Origin: Agrococcus jejuensis
GTDB taxonomy: Bacteria > Actinomycetota > Actinomycetes > Actinomycetales > Microbacteriaceae
Direction: 5' to 3'
NCBI RefSeq assembly: GCF_900099705.1
Contig: NZ_LT629695.1
Span: 2,666,001 to 2,730,000 of the forward strand
DNA length: 64,000 nucleotides
A model generated the notes under the pieces. It was not told where the DNA came from and did not search any database. It saw only the letters and a program-made list of their open reading frames with translations. Both the position numbers and the translations under genes were made by a program. Positions within the stretch are counted from its first letter, which is position 1. Each line of letters begins with the position of its first letter. Positions 35,864 to 43,546 of the stretch are shown here, piece after piece.

Positions 35864-36142
35864 TCAGCGGCGCTTGAAGTGACCGAAGAGGTCGGCGATC
35901 GACGCCGTCTGCGACTCCTGCCACAGCGCGCCGCGGCGCTGCGCCTCGTACTGCTCGTCGATCCACGACTGCAGCACCGAGAGCTCGATGCGCCAGCCGC
36001 CGGCCACCCGGATGCCGGGCAGCGAGCCGGAGTCGACGAGGTCGACGACCTCTCGCGGCTCGACGCCCAGCACCTCGGCAGCGTCTGCTGCGCTGAGGAA
36101 GCGTCGCTCGTTCACGGGGTCCATGATGCTCTCGGTCGCCAT
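35864..36142 (-). CDS. Excisionase-type helix-turn-helix DNA-binding protein
   Basis: A 92-residue protein. A winged-helix/MerR-like domain lies at about residues 12-65 (FLSAADAAEVLGVEPREVVDLVDSGSLPGIRV, then GGWRIELSVLQSWIDEQY), the layout of excisionase/BldC-type DNA-binding proteins. The short tail ends FGHFKRR. Two ATGs (36142 and 36124) are possible. It is divergent from the SAF-domain gene, and the 120-nt gap between them holds two copies of CCTGTGGAGAG 18 nt apart. Regulatory target unknown. Confidence 0.78.
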   Translation of the reverse strand: MATESIMDPVNERRFLSAADAAEVLGVEPREVVDLVDSGSLPGIRVAGGWRIELSVLQSWIDEQYEAQRRGALWQESQTASIADLFGHFKRR

Positions 36143-36156
36143 GGGCGCGATCCCTG

Positions 36157-36185
36157 CCTGTGGAGAGTCGGTCTCCTGTGGAGAG
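36157..36185. repeat. Direct repeat of an 11-mer upstream of the HTH gene
   Basis: CCTGTGGAGAG occurs at 36157-36167 and again at 36175-36185, a period of 18 nt. It lies between the divergent HTH and SAF-domain genes. Confidence 0.5.
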
Positions 36186-36263
36186 CGGGGGCCGCCGCCG
36201 CGCGGCATCTGCCACGGTACCTGCACGCACCCGGCCGGGTGCACGGATTCCCAGGAGGTTCGG

Positions 36264-36866
36264 ATGCGACGCGCGTGGCTCGACCCCAGGCTCGCCATCG
36301 GCGCCGTGCTCGTGGTCGTCTCGATCGTGGGCGTGTGGCTCGTGATCCAGTCGACGAGCCGATCCACGACGGTGTGGGTCGCGAGCGAGACGCTGCTGCC
36401 CGGCGACGTCATCGGCGCCGGCGACGTCGAGGCCGTCGAGCTGCGCATGGAGGGCGCGACGGATGCGTACCTCGCGGGCGAGGCGACGCCCGAGGGGCTC
36501 GTGGTCGTGTCGCCCGTGGGTGCGGGGGAGGTGCTGCCGCTCACGGCGCTGGGCGACGCCGACTCCGTCGACCTCGCGACGGTCGTGCTCGCGCTCGACG
36601 GCGGCATCGCGTCGACGGTGGCCGAGGGCAGCGTCGTCGACGTGTGGGCCGCGCCGCCGGGCGAGCAGGGCACGTTCGAGGCGGCGACGGTGCTCGTGGG
36701 CGACGCGATCGTCGTGGGGCTCGTCGCCGACGAGGGCATCATCGCCGACGACGCCGTGCGGCTCGAGGTGCTCGTGCCGCGCGAGGACGTCGCGGGCGTG
36801 CTCGACGCCGTCGCCAACGCCCACGCAGTGCACGTCGTGCCCGTCGCGACGCCGGTGACGCCGTGA
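36264..36866 (+). CDS. SAF-domain (CpaB-like) membrane protein
   Basis: A 200-residue protein with one N-terminal TM segment (about residues 10-30) and an SAF domain (VWVASETLLPGDVIGAGDVEAVEL, LVVVSPVGAGEVLPLTAL). The C-terminal half resembles the RcpC/CpaB beta-clip region. CpaB proteins belong to Flp/Tad pilus assembly, but no other pilus gene is in the window. AGGAGG lies 5 nt before the ATG. It overlaps the CpaE-like gene (GTGA), so the two are co-translated and probably act together. Confidence 0.75.
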   Translation: MRRAWLDPRLAIGAVLVVVSIVGVWLVIQSTSRSTTVWVASETLLPGDVIGAGDVEAVELRMEGATDAYLAGEATPEGLVVVSPVGAGEVLPLTALGDADSVDLATVVLALDGGIASTVAEGSVVDVWAAPPGEQGTFEAATVLVGDAIVVGLVADEGIIADDAVRLEVLVPREDVAGVLDAVANAHAVHVVPVATPVTP

Positions 36867-38092
36867 CGGTCTTCGCGATCTCGGCGCCGCTCGAGCGCGA
36901 GGATGCGCTCGCCGACCTCGCGCAGCGCCACGGCCACCGCGTCGCCGTGCGGGCGGCGCGGGCGAGCGAGCTCGTGCAGCGTCTCGCGCACGTCGAGGTC
37001 GACGCCGTGCTCGTCTCGCCGGACGAGCCGCACCTCGACGCCGAGCTCGTGCGCGTCTGCGATGCGGCGGGCGTGCGCGTCGTCGCCGTGGTCGACGACG
37101 CGGCGCAGGCGGGCAGGGCTCGTGCGCTCGGCGTCGAGTCGGTGCGGTTCGCCGACGGCTTCCCCGCGATCGAGTGGGCCATCGTGACGCCGACGGCCGA
37201 GCGCGAGCAGCGCCCGCGGGGCCGCGTGCTCGCCGTCTGGGGTCCCGCGGGCGCCCCGGGCCGCACCACCGCCGCGATCGGCCTCGCGACCGAGCTCGCC
37301 GCACGCGGCCAGCGCGTCGCGATCGTCGACGCCGACAGCCACGCCGCATCCGTCGCGCCCGCGCTGGGCCTGCTCGACGAGGCGCCGGGCTTCGCCGCCG
37401 CCGCGCGTCTCGTGCGCACGGGCAGCCTCACGGTCGACGAGCTCGATCGCGTCGCGCAGACCGTCGAGTCGTCGGTCGGCACGCTGCGCGTGCTCACGGG
37501 CATCACGCGCGCCGGCCGCTGGCCCGAGCTCGCCGCGGATCGCGTCGCGGGCGTGCTCGAGGCGTGCCGCGACTGGGTGGACTGGACGGTCGTCGACGTC
37601 GCCGCGAGCCTCGAGCGCGACGAGGAGATCTCGAGCGACGTCTTCGGCCCGCGGCGCAACGCCGCGACGATCGCGGCGCTGCGTGCCGCCGACCGCGTCG
37701 TCGCGCTCGCCGGCGGCGACCCCGTCGGCATGATGCGGCTGCTGCGCGCCTACCCCGACCTCGTCGACGTCGTGCCGTCGGATCGCATCTCGGTCGTCGT
37801 GAACAAGGTGCGCACGGGCGCGTCGGGCCTCGCGCCCGAGACGGGCGTCGCGCAGACGTTGCAGCGCTTCGGGGGCATCGCGCCCATGGCGCAGTGGCCG
37901 CTCGACCAGGGCGCCGCCGACGCGGCGCTGCTGTCGGCCAGGCCGCTCGTCGACGTGGCGGGCCGCTCGCGCCTGCGTCGTGCGATGCAGGCGACGGCCC
38001 TCACGCTGCTGCCCGCCGAGCCGACGCGCGCCGCGGCACGCGCCGCATCCCGCGCGACGCGCAGGAGAGGGCTGCGGTTCGCACTACGCTGA
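36863..38092 (+). CDS. CpaE-like ParA/MinD-family ATPase with altered Walker A
   Basis: A 409-residue protein. The N-terminal receiver-like region (about residues 1-110) precedes a ParA/MinD-type domain. Its Walker A position reads GPAGAPGRTT (residues 127-136). The invariant lysine of GKT is replaced by Arg134, and the signature lysine at the motif start is absent too. The VAIVDADSH Walker A' and the WTVVDVAASL Walker B-like strand are recognisable. ATP binding or hydrolysis may therefore be weak. A GTG start overlaps the SAF gene. The histidine kinase follows from its own promoter. Confidence 0.75.
   Translation: MTVFAISAPLEREDALADLAQRHGHRVAVRAARASELVQRLAHVEVDAVLVSPDEPHLDAELVRVCDAAGVRVVAVVDDAAQAGRARALGVESVRFADGFPAIEWAIVTPTAEREQRPRGRVLAVWGPAGAPGRTTAAIGLATELAARGQRVAIVDADSHAASVAPALGLLDEAPGFAAAARLVRTGSLTVDELDRVAQTVESSVGTLRVLTGITRAGRWPELAADRVAGVLEACRDWVDWTVVDVAASLERDEEISSDVFGPRRNAATIAALRAADRVVALAGGDPVGMMRLLRAYPDLVDVVPSDRISVVVNKVRTGASGLAPETGVAQTLQRFGGIAPMAQWPLDQGAADAALLSARPLVDVAGRSRLRRAMQATALTLLPAEPTRAAARAASRATRRRGLRFALR
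38085..38090 (+). promoter_or_regulatory. -10 box of leaderless pdtaS-like kinase gene
   Basis: TACGCT ends 7 nt before GTG 38098. It lies within the last codons of the CpaE-like gene. Confidence 0.45.
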
Positions 38093-38097
38093 CGGGG

Positions 38098-39579
38098 GTG
38101 ACCACCCTCGCGACCCTCGTCGAGCAGCACGCCCGCACCGATGCGCCGGACGTGCCCTGGTTCCACCGTCTCGTGGGCGACTGGCAGCTCATCGCCGACC
38201 TCGCGTTCGCCGACGTCGTGCTGTGGCTGCCCACCCAGGGACCCGACGGCTTCATCGCCCTCTCGCATGCCAGGCCGTCGTCGTCGGGCACGCTCTTCTA
38301 CCGCGACTTCATCGGCCAGCCGGTGCGGAACGCGTGGCGCGGGCAGGTCGACGACGCGTTCTCGTCGCACCGCATCGTCGAGGCGACGCATCCCGAGCCC
38401 GGCACCGACGGCGACACGCGCGTGCGCGCCGTGCCCGTCGCCCGCCGCGTGGGCGGCGACCTCGTGACGGTCGCGGTCATCACGACGCACTCGAACGTCG
38501 CCGAGCGCACGCCGAGCCGCCAGGAGCTCACGTTCAAGCAGTGCGCCGACGACCTGCTGCGCATGATGACGGTCGGCGACTACCCCGACGAGTCGGCGCC
38601 CACGGGCCCGCGTCGGGGCGCGCCCCGCGCATCGGACGGCCTCATCCGCCTCGACAGCGCCGGCGTCGTGACGTTCGCGAGCCCCAATGCCCTGTCGGCG
38701 TTCGTGCGCCTCGGGTTCCGCGAGGAGCTAGAGGGCCGGTCGCTCGCCGAGGTCACGACCGAGCTCATCGACGAGTCGCACGACGTCGACGAGACGCTGC
38801 CGCTCGTCGTCACGGGCCGCGCGCCGTGGCGCACCGACATCGAGACGCACGCCGTCACGATCTCGCTGCGCGCCGTGCCGCTGCGCAGGGGAGGCGACCG
38901 CATCGGCGCGATCGTGCTCGCGCGCGACGTCACCGAGCTGCGGCACCAGGAGCAGTCGCTCATCACGAAGGATGCGACGATCCGCGAGATCCACCATCGC
39001 GTGAAGAACAACCTGCAGACCGTCGCGGCGCTGCTGCGCATCCAGGCGCGCCGCACGCACTCCGACGAGGCGCAGCAGGCGCTCGTCAACGCCGAGCGTC
39101 GCGTCGCCTCGATCGCGGTCGTGCACGACACGCTCTCGGAGGGGCTGAGCCAGTCGGTCGACTTCGACGCCGTCTTCGACCGCACGCTCAAGCTCACGAG
39201 CGAGGTCGCCTCGGTGCACAACGCGACGGTGCGCACCGAGCGTCGCGGGTCGTTCGGCGTGCTGCCGTCTGCCTACGCGACGCCCCTGGCGCTCGCGCTC
39301 ACCGAGCTCGTGACGAACGCCGTCGAGCACGGCCTCGAGGGCCGTCGCGACGGGCTCGTGCGCATCAACGCCGACCGCGACGACGACACGCTCACCGTGC
39401 GCGTGTGCGACAACGGATCGGGGCTGCCCGCCGGTCGCGTCGGCTCCGGTCTCGGCACGCAGATCGTGAAGACGCTCATCACGGGCGAGCTCTCGGGCGC
39501 GATCGACTGGGGTCAGCGCGTCGATCAGGGCACCGAGGTCACGATCTCGGTGCCGCTGCGCTTCCTTGACCGCGACTAG
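38098..39579 (+). CDS. pdtaS: Sensor histidine kinase, PdtaS type
   Basis: A 493-residue cytosolic kinase without TM segments. The order is an N-terminal GAF-like domain (about residues 1-150), a PAS domain (about 175-280), a HisKA_2 dimerisation domain with IHHRVKNNLQTVAALL (phospho-acceptor His near residue 299), and an HATPase domain with TELVTNAVEHG and CDNGSGLP. This is the PdtaS family, whose partner PdtaR is an ANTAR-type response regulator. No response regulator is encoded in the window. whiB1 follows convergently, a common arrangement in this family. Confidence 0.88.
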   Translation: MTTLATLVEQHARTDAPDVPWFHRLVGDWQLIADLAFADVVLWLPTQGPDGFIALSHARPSSSGTLFYRDFIGQPVRNAWRGQVDDAFSSHRIVEATHPEPGTDGDTRVRAVPVARRVGGDLVTVAVITTHSNVAERTPSRQELTFKQCADDLLRMMTVGDYPDESAPTGPRRGAPRASDGLIRLDSAGVVTFASPNALSAFVRLGFREELEGRSLAEVTTELIDESHDVDETLPLVVTGRAPWRTDIETHAVTISLRAVPLRRGGDRIGAIVLARDVTELRHQEQSLITKDATIREIHHRVKNNLQTVAALLRIQARRTHSDEAQQALVNAERRVASIAVVHDTLSEGLSQSVDFDAVFDRTLKLTSEVASVHNATVRTERRGSFGVLPSAYATPLALALTELVTNAVEHGLEGRRDGLVRINADRDDDTLTVRVCDNGSGLPAGRVGSGLGTQIVKTLITGELSGAIDWGQRVDQGTEVTISVPLRFLDRD

Positions 39580-39649
39580 ACGCCGCGATCGGGGGACGCG
39601 CGCGGCTCGACCGTGCCGAGAGCGGTGCTCTCAGCAGGCGCAGACGCGA

Positions 39650-39681
39650 CGACGGGCCGACCCCGTGGGGTCGACCCGTCG
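39650..39681. terminator. Terminator between pdtaS and whiB1
   Basis: A 15-bp stem with one mismatch (left arm CGACGGGCCGACCCC) and a 2-nt spacer lies between the convergent genes. It can terminate transcription from both sides. Confidence 0.7.
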
Positions 39682-39698
39682 ATCGTGCGTGCGTCGCG

Positions 39699-39947
39699 TC
39701 AGCTGGCGCGGCGAGCGCGGGCGGCGCGGCGCTTGAGCGCGCGACGCTCGTCCTCGCTCAGCCCGCCCCAGACGCCCGAGTCCTGGTTCGTCTCGAGGGC
39801 GTACTGGAGGCACTGCTCCGTCACGGGGCAGCGAGCGCAGACGGTCTTGGCCTTCTCGATCTGGTCGATCGCAGGACCCGTGTTGCCGATCGGGAAGAAC
39901 AGCTCCGGGTCGACCGTCAGGCATGCGGCGTCATCGCGCCAATCCAT
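39699..39947 (-). CDS. whiB1: WhiB-family Fe-S regulator (WhiB1-like)
   Basis: An 82-residue WhiB protein. The four [4Fe-4S] ligands are Cys9, Cys37, Cys40 and Cys46 (CxxC plus flanking). The GVWGG turn is at residues 58-62, followed by a basic DNA-binding tail (RRALKRRAARARRAS). The size and the start MDWRDDAAC match WhiB1, an essential NO-sensitive regulator that binds the primary sigma factor. AAGGAG lies just upstream of the ATG. Confidence 0.95.
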   Translation of the reverse strand: MDWRDDAACLTVDPELFFPIGNTGPAIDQIEKAKTVCARCPVTEQCLQYALETNQDSGVWGGLSEDERRALKRRAARARRAS

Positions 39948-39974
39948 AGAGGCACTCCTTGTAATGTGGTGAGA

Positions 39975-40002
39975 GGTGTACGCGTGCGCGAACGCACGTC
40001 AA
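39975..40002 (-). promoter_or_regulatory. Candidate whiB1 promoter
   Basis: On the minus strand TTGACG (39997-40002) and TACACC (39975-39980) are separated by 16 nt. They stand about 28 nt upstream of the whiB1 ATG, with the AAGGAG ribosome site between. Confidence 0.45.
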
Positions 40003-40082
40003 GACTCAGATGGGGCGGCGTCTTCGCCAGCGACCCAAGGAGCGATTCTCCCACACCGGTCGAAGGCAGGGCAAGAGGTCTG

Positions 40083-40508
40083 ATGGATGCAGCGATGAGC
40101 GAACGGCCGCGGGCGGCGGGGATCCTGGCGATCATCGTCTTCCTCGAGGCCGTCGCGGTGCTCGGCGTGGCGATCTGGTCGGTGGTCACGGTGATCGGCG
40201 GCGAGGCGCGCGAGGTCACGGCGGGGCTGTTCTGGGGCGCGTGCCTCGTCGGCCTGTCGTTCTTCCTGCTGCAGGCCGGGCGCGGCGTGCTCGACGGCCG
40301 CTCGTGGTCGCGCGCGGCGGTCGTCGTGTGGCAGGTCCTGCAGCTGGGCATCTCGTTCGGCACGTTCAACGGCGCCGAGGGCCCCGTGCCGCTCGCGCTC
40401 GCGATGTTCGTGCCGGCGCTCGCCGCCCTGATCATCGTCTTCCGCAAGCCCACGCGGGAGTGGCTGGCGCGCGAGCGCCAGGAGAAGCTCGACGGCGACG
40501 CCGGATGA
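40083..40508 (+). CDS. Four-TM membrane protein of unknown function
   Basis: A 141-residue protein with four hydrophobic segments (starting near residues 10, 42, 75 and 100) and a charged C-terminus (RKPTREWLARERQEKL). I recognise no named domain. ATG 40083 follows AAGAGG by 5 nt; ATG 40095 is an in-frame alternative. It overlaps the ABC-F gene start (ATGA), so the pair is co-translated. Confidence 0.7.
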   Translation: MDAAMSERPRAAGILAIIVFLEAVAVLGVAIWSVVTVIGGEAREVTAGLFWGACLVGLSFFLLQAGRGVLDGRSWSRAAVVVWQVLQLGISFGTFNGAEGPVPLALAMFVPALAALIIVFRKPTREWLARERQEKLDGDAG

Positions 40509-42181
40509 GCGCGCGCCTCGTCGCGAAGGAGCTCGCGGGCGGCCACGGCCACCGCACGCTGTTCGAGGGGCTCGACCTCACGGTCGCGCCCGGCGACGTC
40601 GTGGGCGTCGTCGGCGCGAACGGTGCCGGCAAGTCGACGCTGCTGCGCATCCTCGCCGGCGTCGACGCGCCGCAGGCCGGCTCGGTCATGACGGATCCGG
40701 CGGATGCGTTCGTCGGCTGGCTGCCGCAAGAGCACGAGCGCGTCCTCGGCGAGACCGTCGCGGAGCACGTCGCGCGCCGCACGGGCTGCGCGCAGGCGAC
40801 GGCAGAGATGGACGAGGCCGCCGCGGCGCTCGGCGACGCGACGCCGCGCGCGGACGGCCGCGACGCGAACGACGTCTACGCCGTCGCGCTCGACCGCTGG
40901 CTCGCCTCGGGCGCCGCGGACCTCGACGATCGCCTGCCCGAGGTGCTCGCCGACCTCGGACTCGCATCCGGCGCCGGCGTCGGCCCCGACTCGCTCATGA
41001 CGGCGCTGAGCGGCGGCCAGGCGGCGCGCGTGGGACTCGCGGCGCTGCTGCTGTCGCGCTTCGACGTCGCCCTGCTCGACGAGCCGACGAACGACCTCGA
41101 CCTCGACGGCCTCGATCGGCTCGAGCGCTTCGTGCAGGAGCAGCGCGGCGGCATCGTGCTCGTGAGCCACGACCGCGAGTTCCTCGCGCGCTGCGTCACG
41201 AAGGTGCTCGAGCTCGACATCGCGCAGTCCACGAACCGCGTGTACGGCGGCGGCTACGACGCGTTCCTCGAGGAGCGCGCGACGGCCCGCAGGCACGCGC
41301 GCGAGGCGTACGACGAGTTCGCCGACAAGAAGGCCGACCTCGTGGCGCGGGCGCGCACGCAGCGCGAGTGGTCGAGCCAGGGCGTGCGCAACGCGATGAG
41401 GAAGGCGCCCGACAACGACAAGATCCGCCGCAAGGCCGCATCGGAGTCGAGCGAGAAGCAGGCGCAGAAGGTGCGCCAGATGGAGTCGCGCATCGCGCGG
41501 CTCGACGAGGTCGAGGAGCCGCGCAAGGAGTGGCGGCTCGAGATGTCGATCGCTGCCGCGCCGCGCGGCTCGAGCGTCGTGTCGACGCTGTCGAGCGCCG
41601 TCGTGCGGCAGGGCTCGGGCGACGACGCGTTCGAGCTCGGCCCGCTGACGCTCGAGGTGCGCGCGGGCGACCGCATCGGCATCACGGGGCCGAACGGCGC
41701 CGGCAAGTCGACGCTGCTGCGCCTGCTGCTCGGGCGCCAGGAGCCGGATGCGGGCTCGGCGTCGCTCGGCGCATCCGTCGCCATCGGCGAGATCGACCAG
41801 GCGCGTGCCGTGCTCGCGGGATCCACGCCGCTCGCGGACGCGTTCGAGGCCCAGGTGCCCGACTGGTCGCAGGCCGACGTGCGCACGTTGCTCGCGAAGT
41901 TCGGCCTGCGCGCCGATCACGTCGGCCGCCCCGTCGACGAGCTGTCGCCCGGCGAGCGCACCCGTGCGGGCCTCGCGCTGCTGCAGGCGCGCGGCGTCAA
42001 CGTGCTCGTGCTCGACGAGCCGACGAACCACCTCGACCTGCCTGCGATCGAGCAGCTCGAGCAGGCCCTCGAGTCGTACGCGGGCACGCTGCTGCTCGTG
42101 ACGCACGACCGCCGCATGCTCGAGGCCGTGCGCGTCGACCGCCGCTGGCGCGTCGAGGACGGTCGGGTCGCCGAGGCCTGA
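40505..42181 (+). CDS. ABC-F family ATPase
   Basis: A 558-residue soluble protein with two ABC ATPase domains and no TM segments. Domain 1 has Walker A GANGAGKS (about residues 37-44), signature LSGGQAARVG and Walker B LLDEPTNDLD. A charged linker (RKAASESSEKQAQKVRQME) follows. Domain 2 has Walker A GPNGAGKS (about 396), signature LSPGERTRAG and LDEPTNHLD. ABC-F proteins bind the ribosomal E site and modulate translation or give antibiotic resistance. It is co-translated with the upstream membrane protein. Confidence 0.93.
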   Translation: MSARLVAKELAGGHGHRTLFEGLDLTVAPGDVVGVVGANGAGKSTLLRILAGVDAPQAGSVMTDPADAFVGWLPQEHERVLGETVAEHVARRTGCAQATAEMDEAAAALGDATPRADGRDANDVYAVALDRWLASGAADLDDRLPEVLADLGLASGAGVGPDSLMTALSGGQAARVGLAALLLSRFDVALLDEPTNDLDLDGLDRLERFVQEQRGGIVLVSHDREFLARCVTKVLELDIAQSTNRVYGGGYDAFLEERATARRHAREAYDEFADKKADLVARARTQREWSSQGVRNAMRKAPDNDKIRRKAASESSEKQAQKVRQMESRIARLDEVEEPRKEWRLEMSIAAAPRGSSVVSTLSSAVVRQGSGDDAFELGPLTLEVRAGDRIGITGPNGAGKSTLLRLLLGRQEPDAGSASLGASVAIGEIDQARAVLAGSTPLADAFEAQVPDWSQADVRTLLAKFGLRADHVGRPVDELSPGERTRAGLALLQARGVNVLVLDEPTNHLDLPAIEQLEQALESYAGTLLLVTHDRRMLEAVRVDRRWRVEDGRVAEA

Positions 42182-42192
42182 CGGACGGCGGC

Positions 42193-42198
42193 TAGCGT
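42193..42198 (+). promoter_or_regulatory. -10 box of leaderless GNAT gene
   Basis: TAGCGT ends 6 nt before GTG 42205. Confidence 0.5.
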
Positions 42199-42204
42199 GG
42201 TGCC

Positions 42205-42792
42205 GTGAGGATCGCATCCGAGGACGTGCGTATCCGTCCGCGATCCGCGCGCGACGTCGATCCGCTGATCGAGGTCCTCTGGGCGCAGCAGCCCGCGACC
42301 CGGTACCCGGTGCGCAGCAGCCTGCCGTTCCCTGCCTCGCAGTTCCTGCATGCCGACGACGCCGTGGCCGCGTGGACCGCCGAGGTCGAGGGCCGGCCCG
42401 TCGGCCACGCCTGCTGGCTCCGATCGCTCGACGCCGCCGCGCAGGTGGGCGTCGACCGCGCCACGGGACGCTCCTCGACGGCTGCCGAGGCGTGCGCGAC
42501 CGCCCATGGCTGCACCGTCGACGAGCTCGGATGGGTGTCGGCGCTCTTCGTCGACCCCGCGGTGCGCGGTCTCGGCGTCGGCTCGCGACTGCTCGCCGCG
42601 GTCGTGGCCGACATCCGACGCTCCGGCATGCATCCGTGTCTCGAGGTGGTGGACCTCAACGAGGCAGCGCTGCGGCGCTACCGCGCTGACGGGTGGCGGG
42701 AGGTGCTGCGAGCGCGGCCGGCCTGGCTCGCCGAAGCGGTCGACGATGCGGCGGTCGGGACCACGACCATGGTGCTGCGCTCGGCCGCCTGA
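42205..42792 (+). CDS. GNAT-family N-acetyltransferase
   Basis: A 195-residue acetyltransferase. The fold is recognisable from VRIRPRSARDVDPLIEVLW at the N-terminus and the acetyl-CoA pyrophosphate loop VRGLGVGSRLLAAV, preceded by ELGWVSALFVDPA. The late EVVDLNEAALRRYRADGWREV (motif B) also fits. The acceptor substrate is unknown. It is convergent with bcp. Confidence 0.88.
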   Translation: MRIASEDVRIRPRSARDVDPLIEVLWAQQPATRYPVRSSLPFPASQFLHADDAVAAWTAEVEGRPVGHACWLRSLDAAAQVGVDRATGRSSTAAEACATAHGCTVDELGWVSALFVDPAVRGLGVGSRLLAAVVADIRRSGMHPCLEVVDLNEAALRRYRADGWREVLRARPAWLAEAVDDAAVGTTTMVLRSAA

Positions 42793-42819
42793 GCGAGCGC
42801 GAGCGCCGCAGCGCGCCCG

Positions 42820-43281
42820 TCAGAAGCCGAGGCGCTTGCGCAGCATCTCGACGTGGTTCTTCGCCTTCGTGTTGTAGAACGCGTGCTCGATGCGGCCCTC
42901 GGCGTCGACGACGAGCGTCGTGCGGCGCACGCCCTGCACGGTCTTGCCGTAGAGCTGCTTCTCGCCGAACGTGTCATACGCGAGGTGCACCTGCAGGTCC
43001 TCGTCGCTGAGCAGCGGGAACGGGATCGCGTCGCGCTCCGCGAAGCGCGTCAGGCGCTCGACCTTGTCGCGCGAGATGCCCAGCACCGTGAGGTCCTCGG
43101 CGGCGAGCGCCTCGATGGAGTCGCGGAACCCGCACGCCTGCTGCGTGCATCCCGGCGACATCGCCTCGGGGTAGAACCAGAGGATCACGCGCTGGCCGCG
43201 CAGGTCGGACAGCCGCACCTGCGAGCCGTCGTGGGCGGGGAGGACGAAGTCCGGAGCGAGGTCACCGACGGCGAGAGGCAT
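42820..43281 (-). CDS. bcp: Thiol peroxidase, Bcp-type peroxiredoxin
   Basis: A 153-residue peroxiredoxin. The peroxidatic and resolving cysteines sit five residues apart in SPGCTQQACGFRD, the atypical 2-Cys (Bcp/PrxQ) pattern. The N-terminus GDLAPDFVLPAHDG, the VVLDAEGRIEHAF-like strand and the final NHVEMLRKRLGF match the family. It reduces H2O2 and organic peroxides using thioredoxin. ATG 43281 gives the standard N-terminus; an upstream GTG at 43305 would add eight residues without a properly spaced ribosome site. Confidence 0.93.
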   Translation of the reverse strand: MPLAVGDLAPDFVLPAHDGSQVRLSDLRGQRVILWFYPEAMSPGCTQQACGFRDSIEALAAEDLTVLGISRDKVERLTRFAERDAIPFPLLSDEDLQVHLAYDTFGEKQLYGKTVQGVRRTTLVVDAEGRIEHAFYNTKAKNHVEMLRKRLGF

Positions 43282-43321
43282 GCATCCATCTTCGTGGTCC
43301 GACACGCCCTCCGTGTCGTGC

Positions 43322-43327
43322 TAGTGT
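43322..43327 (+). promoter_or_regulatory. Candidate -10 box for tRNA-Lys
   Basis: TAGTGT lies 28 nt upstream of the tRNA 5' end, leaving a short 5' leader for RNase P. Confidence 0.4.
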
Positions 43328-43355
43328 GATTCCTCGGTTCGCAGTGATGCGCCGA

Positions 43356-43431
43356 GCACCTCTAGCTCAATTGGCAGAGCAGTTGACTCTTAATCAATTG
43401 GTTCCGGGTTCGAGTCCCGGGGGGTGTACCA
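43356..43431 (+). tRNA. tRNA-Lys (anticodon CTT)
   Basis: A 76-nt cloverleaf including an encoded CCA. The 7-bp acceptor stem (GCACCTC with GGGGTGT, two G-U pairs), D arm, anticodon arm with loop CTCTTAA (CTT at the anticodon positions, reading AAG), and T arm with loop TTCGAGT all fold. It is a single gene, followed by a small hairpin. Confidence 0.95.
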
Positions 43432-43433
43432 AC

Positions 43434-43465
43434 GAAGAGGCCTCGTCGACAGACGGGGCCTCTTC
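43434..43465 (+). terminator. Hairpin after tRNA-Lys
   Basis: GAAGAGGCC pairs with GGCCTCTTC across a 14-nt loop, starting 2 nt after the tRNA. No long T-run follows. Confidence 0.55.
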
Positions 43466-43478
43466 TGCGTCTCCAGTG

Positions 43479-43526
43479 TTGAGGATTTCGGCCCGATGTG
43501 ACCTCGCATCGGGCCGAAAACCTCAA
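43479..43526. repeat. Palindromic intergenic repeat, copy A
   Basis: A 20-bp stem with one mismatch (arm TTGAGGTTTTCGGCCCGATG) and the loop TGACCTCG. It shares stem and loop with copy C and stem with copy B. It lies between tRNA-Lys and the lipoprotein gene. Confidence 0.85.
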
Positions 43527-43546
43527 CTCTGGCGGATGCTGGAGGG

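Noticed and set aside
43356..43431. A tRNA for another amino acid because of the CTCTTAA loop
   Set aside because: The seven-base loop places CTT at positions 34-36, and the rest of the cloverleaf is the usual actinobacterial tRNA-Lys.
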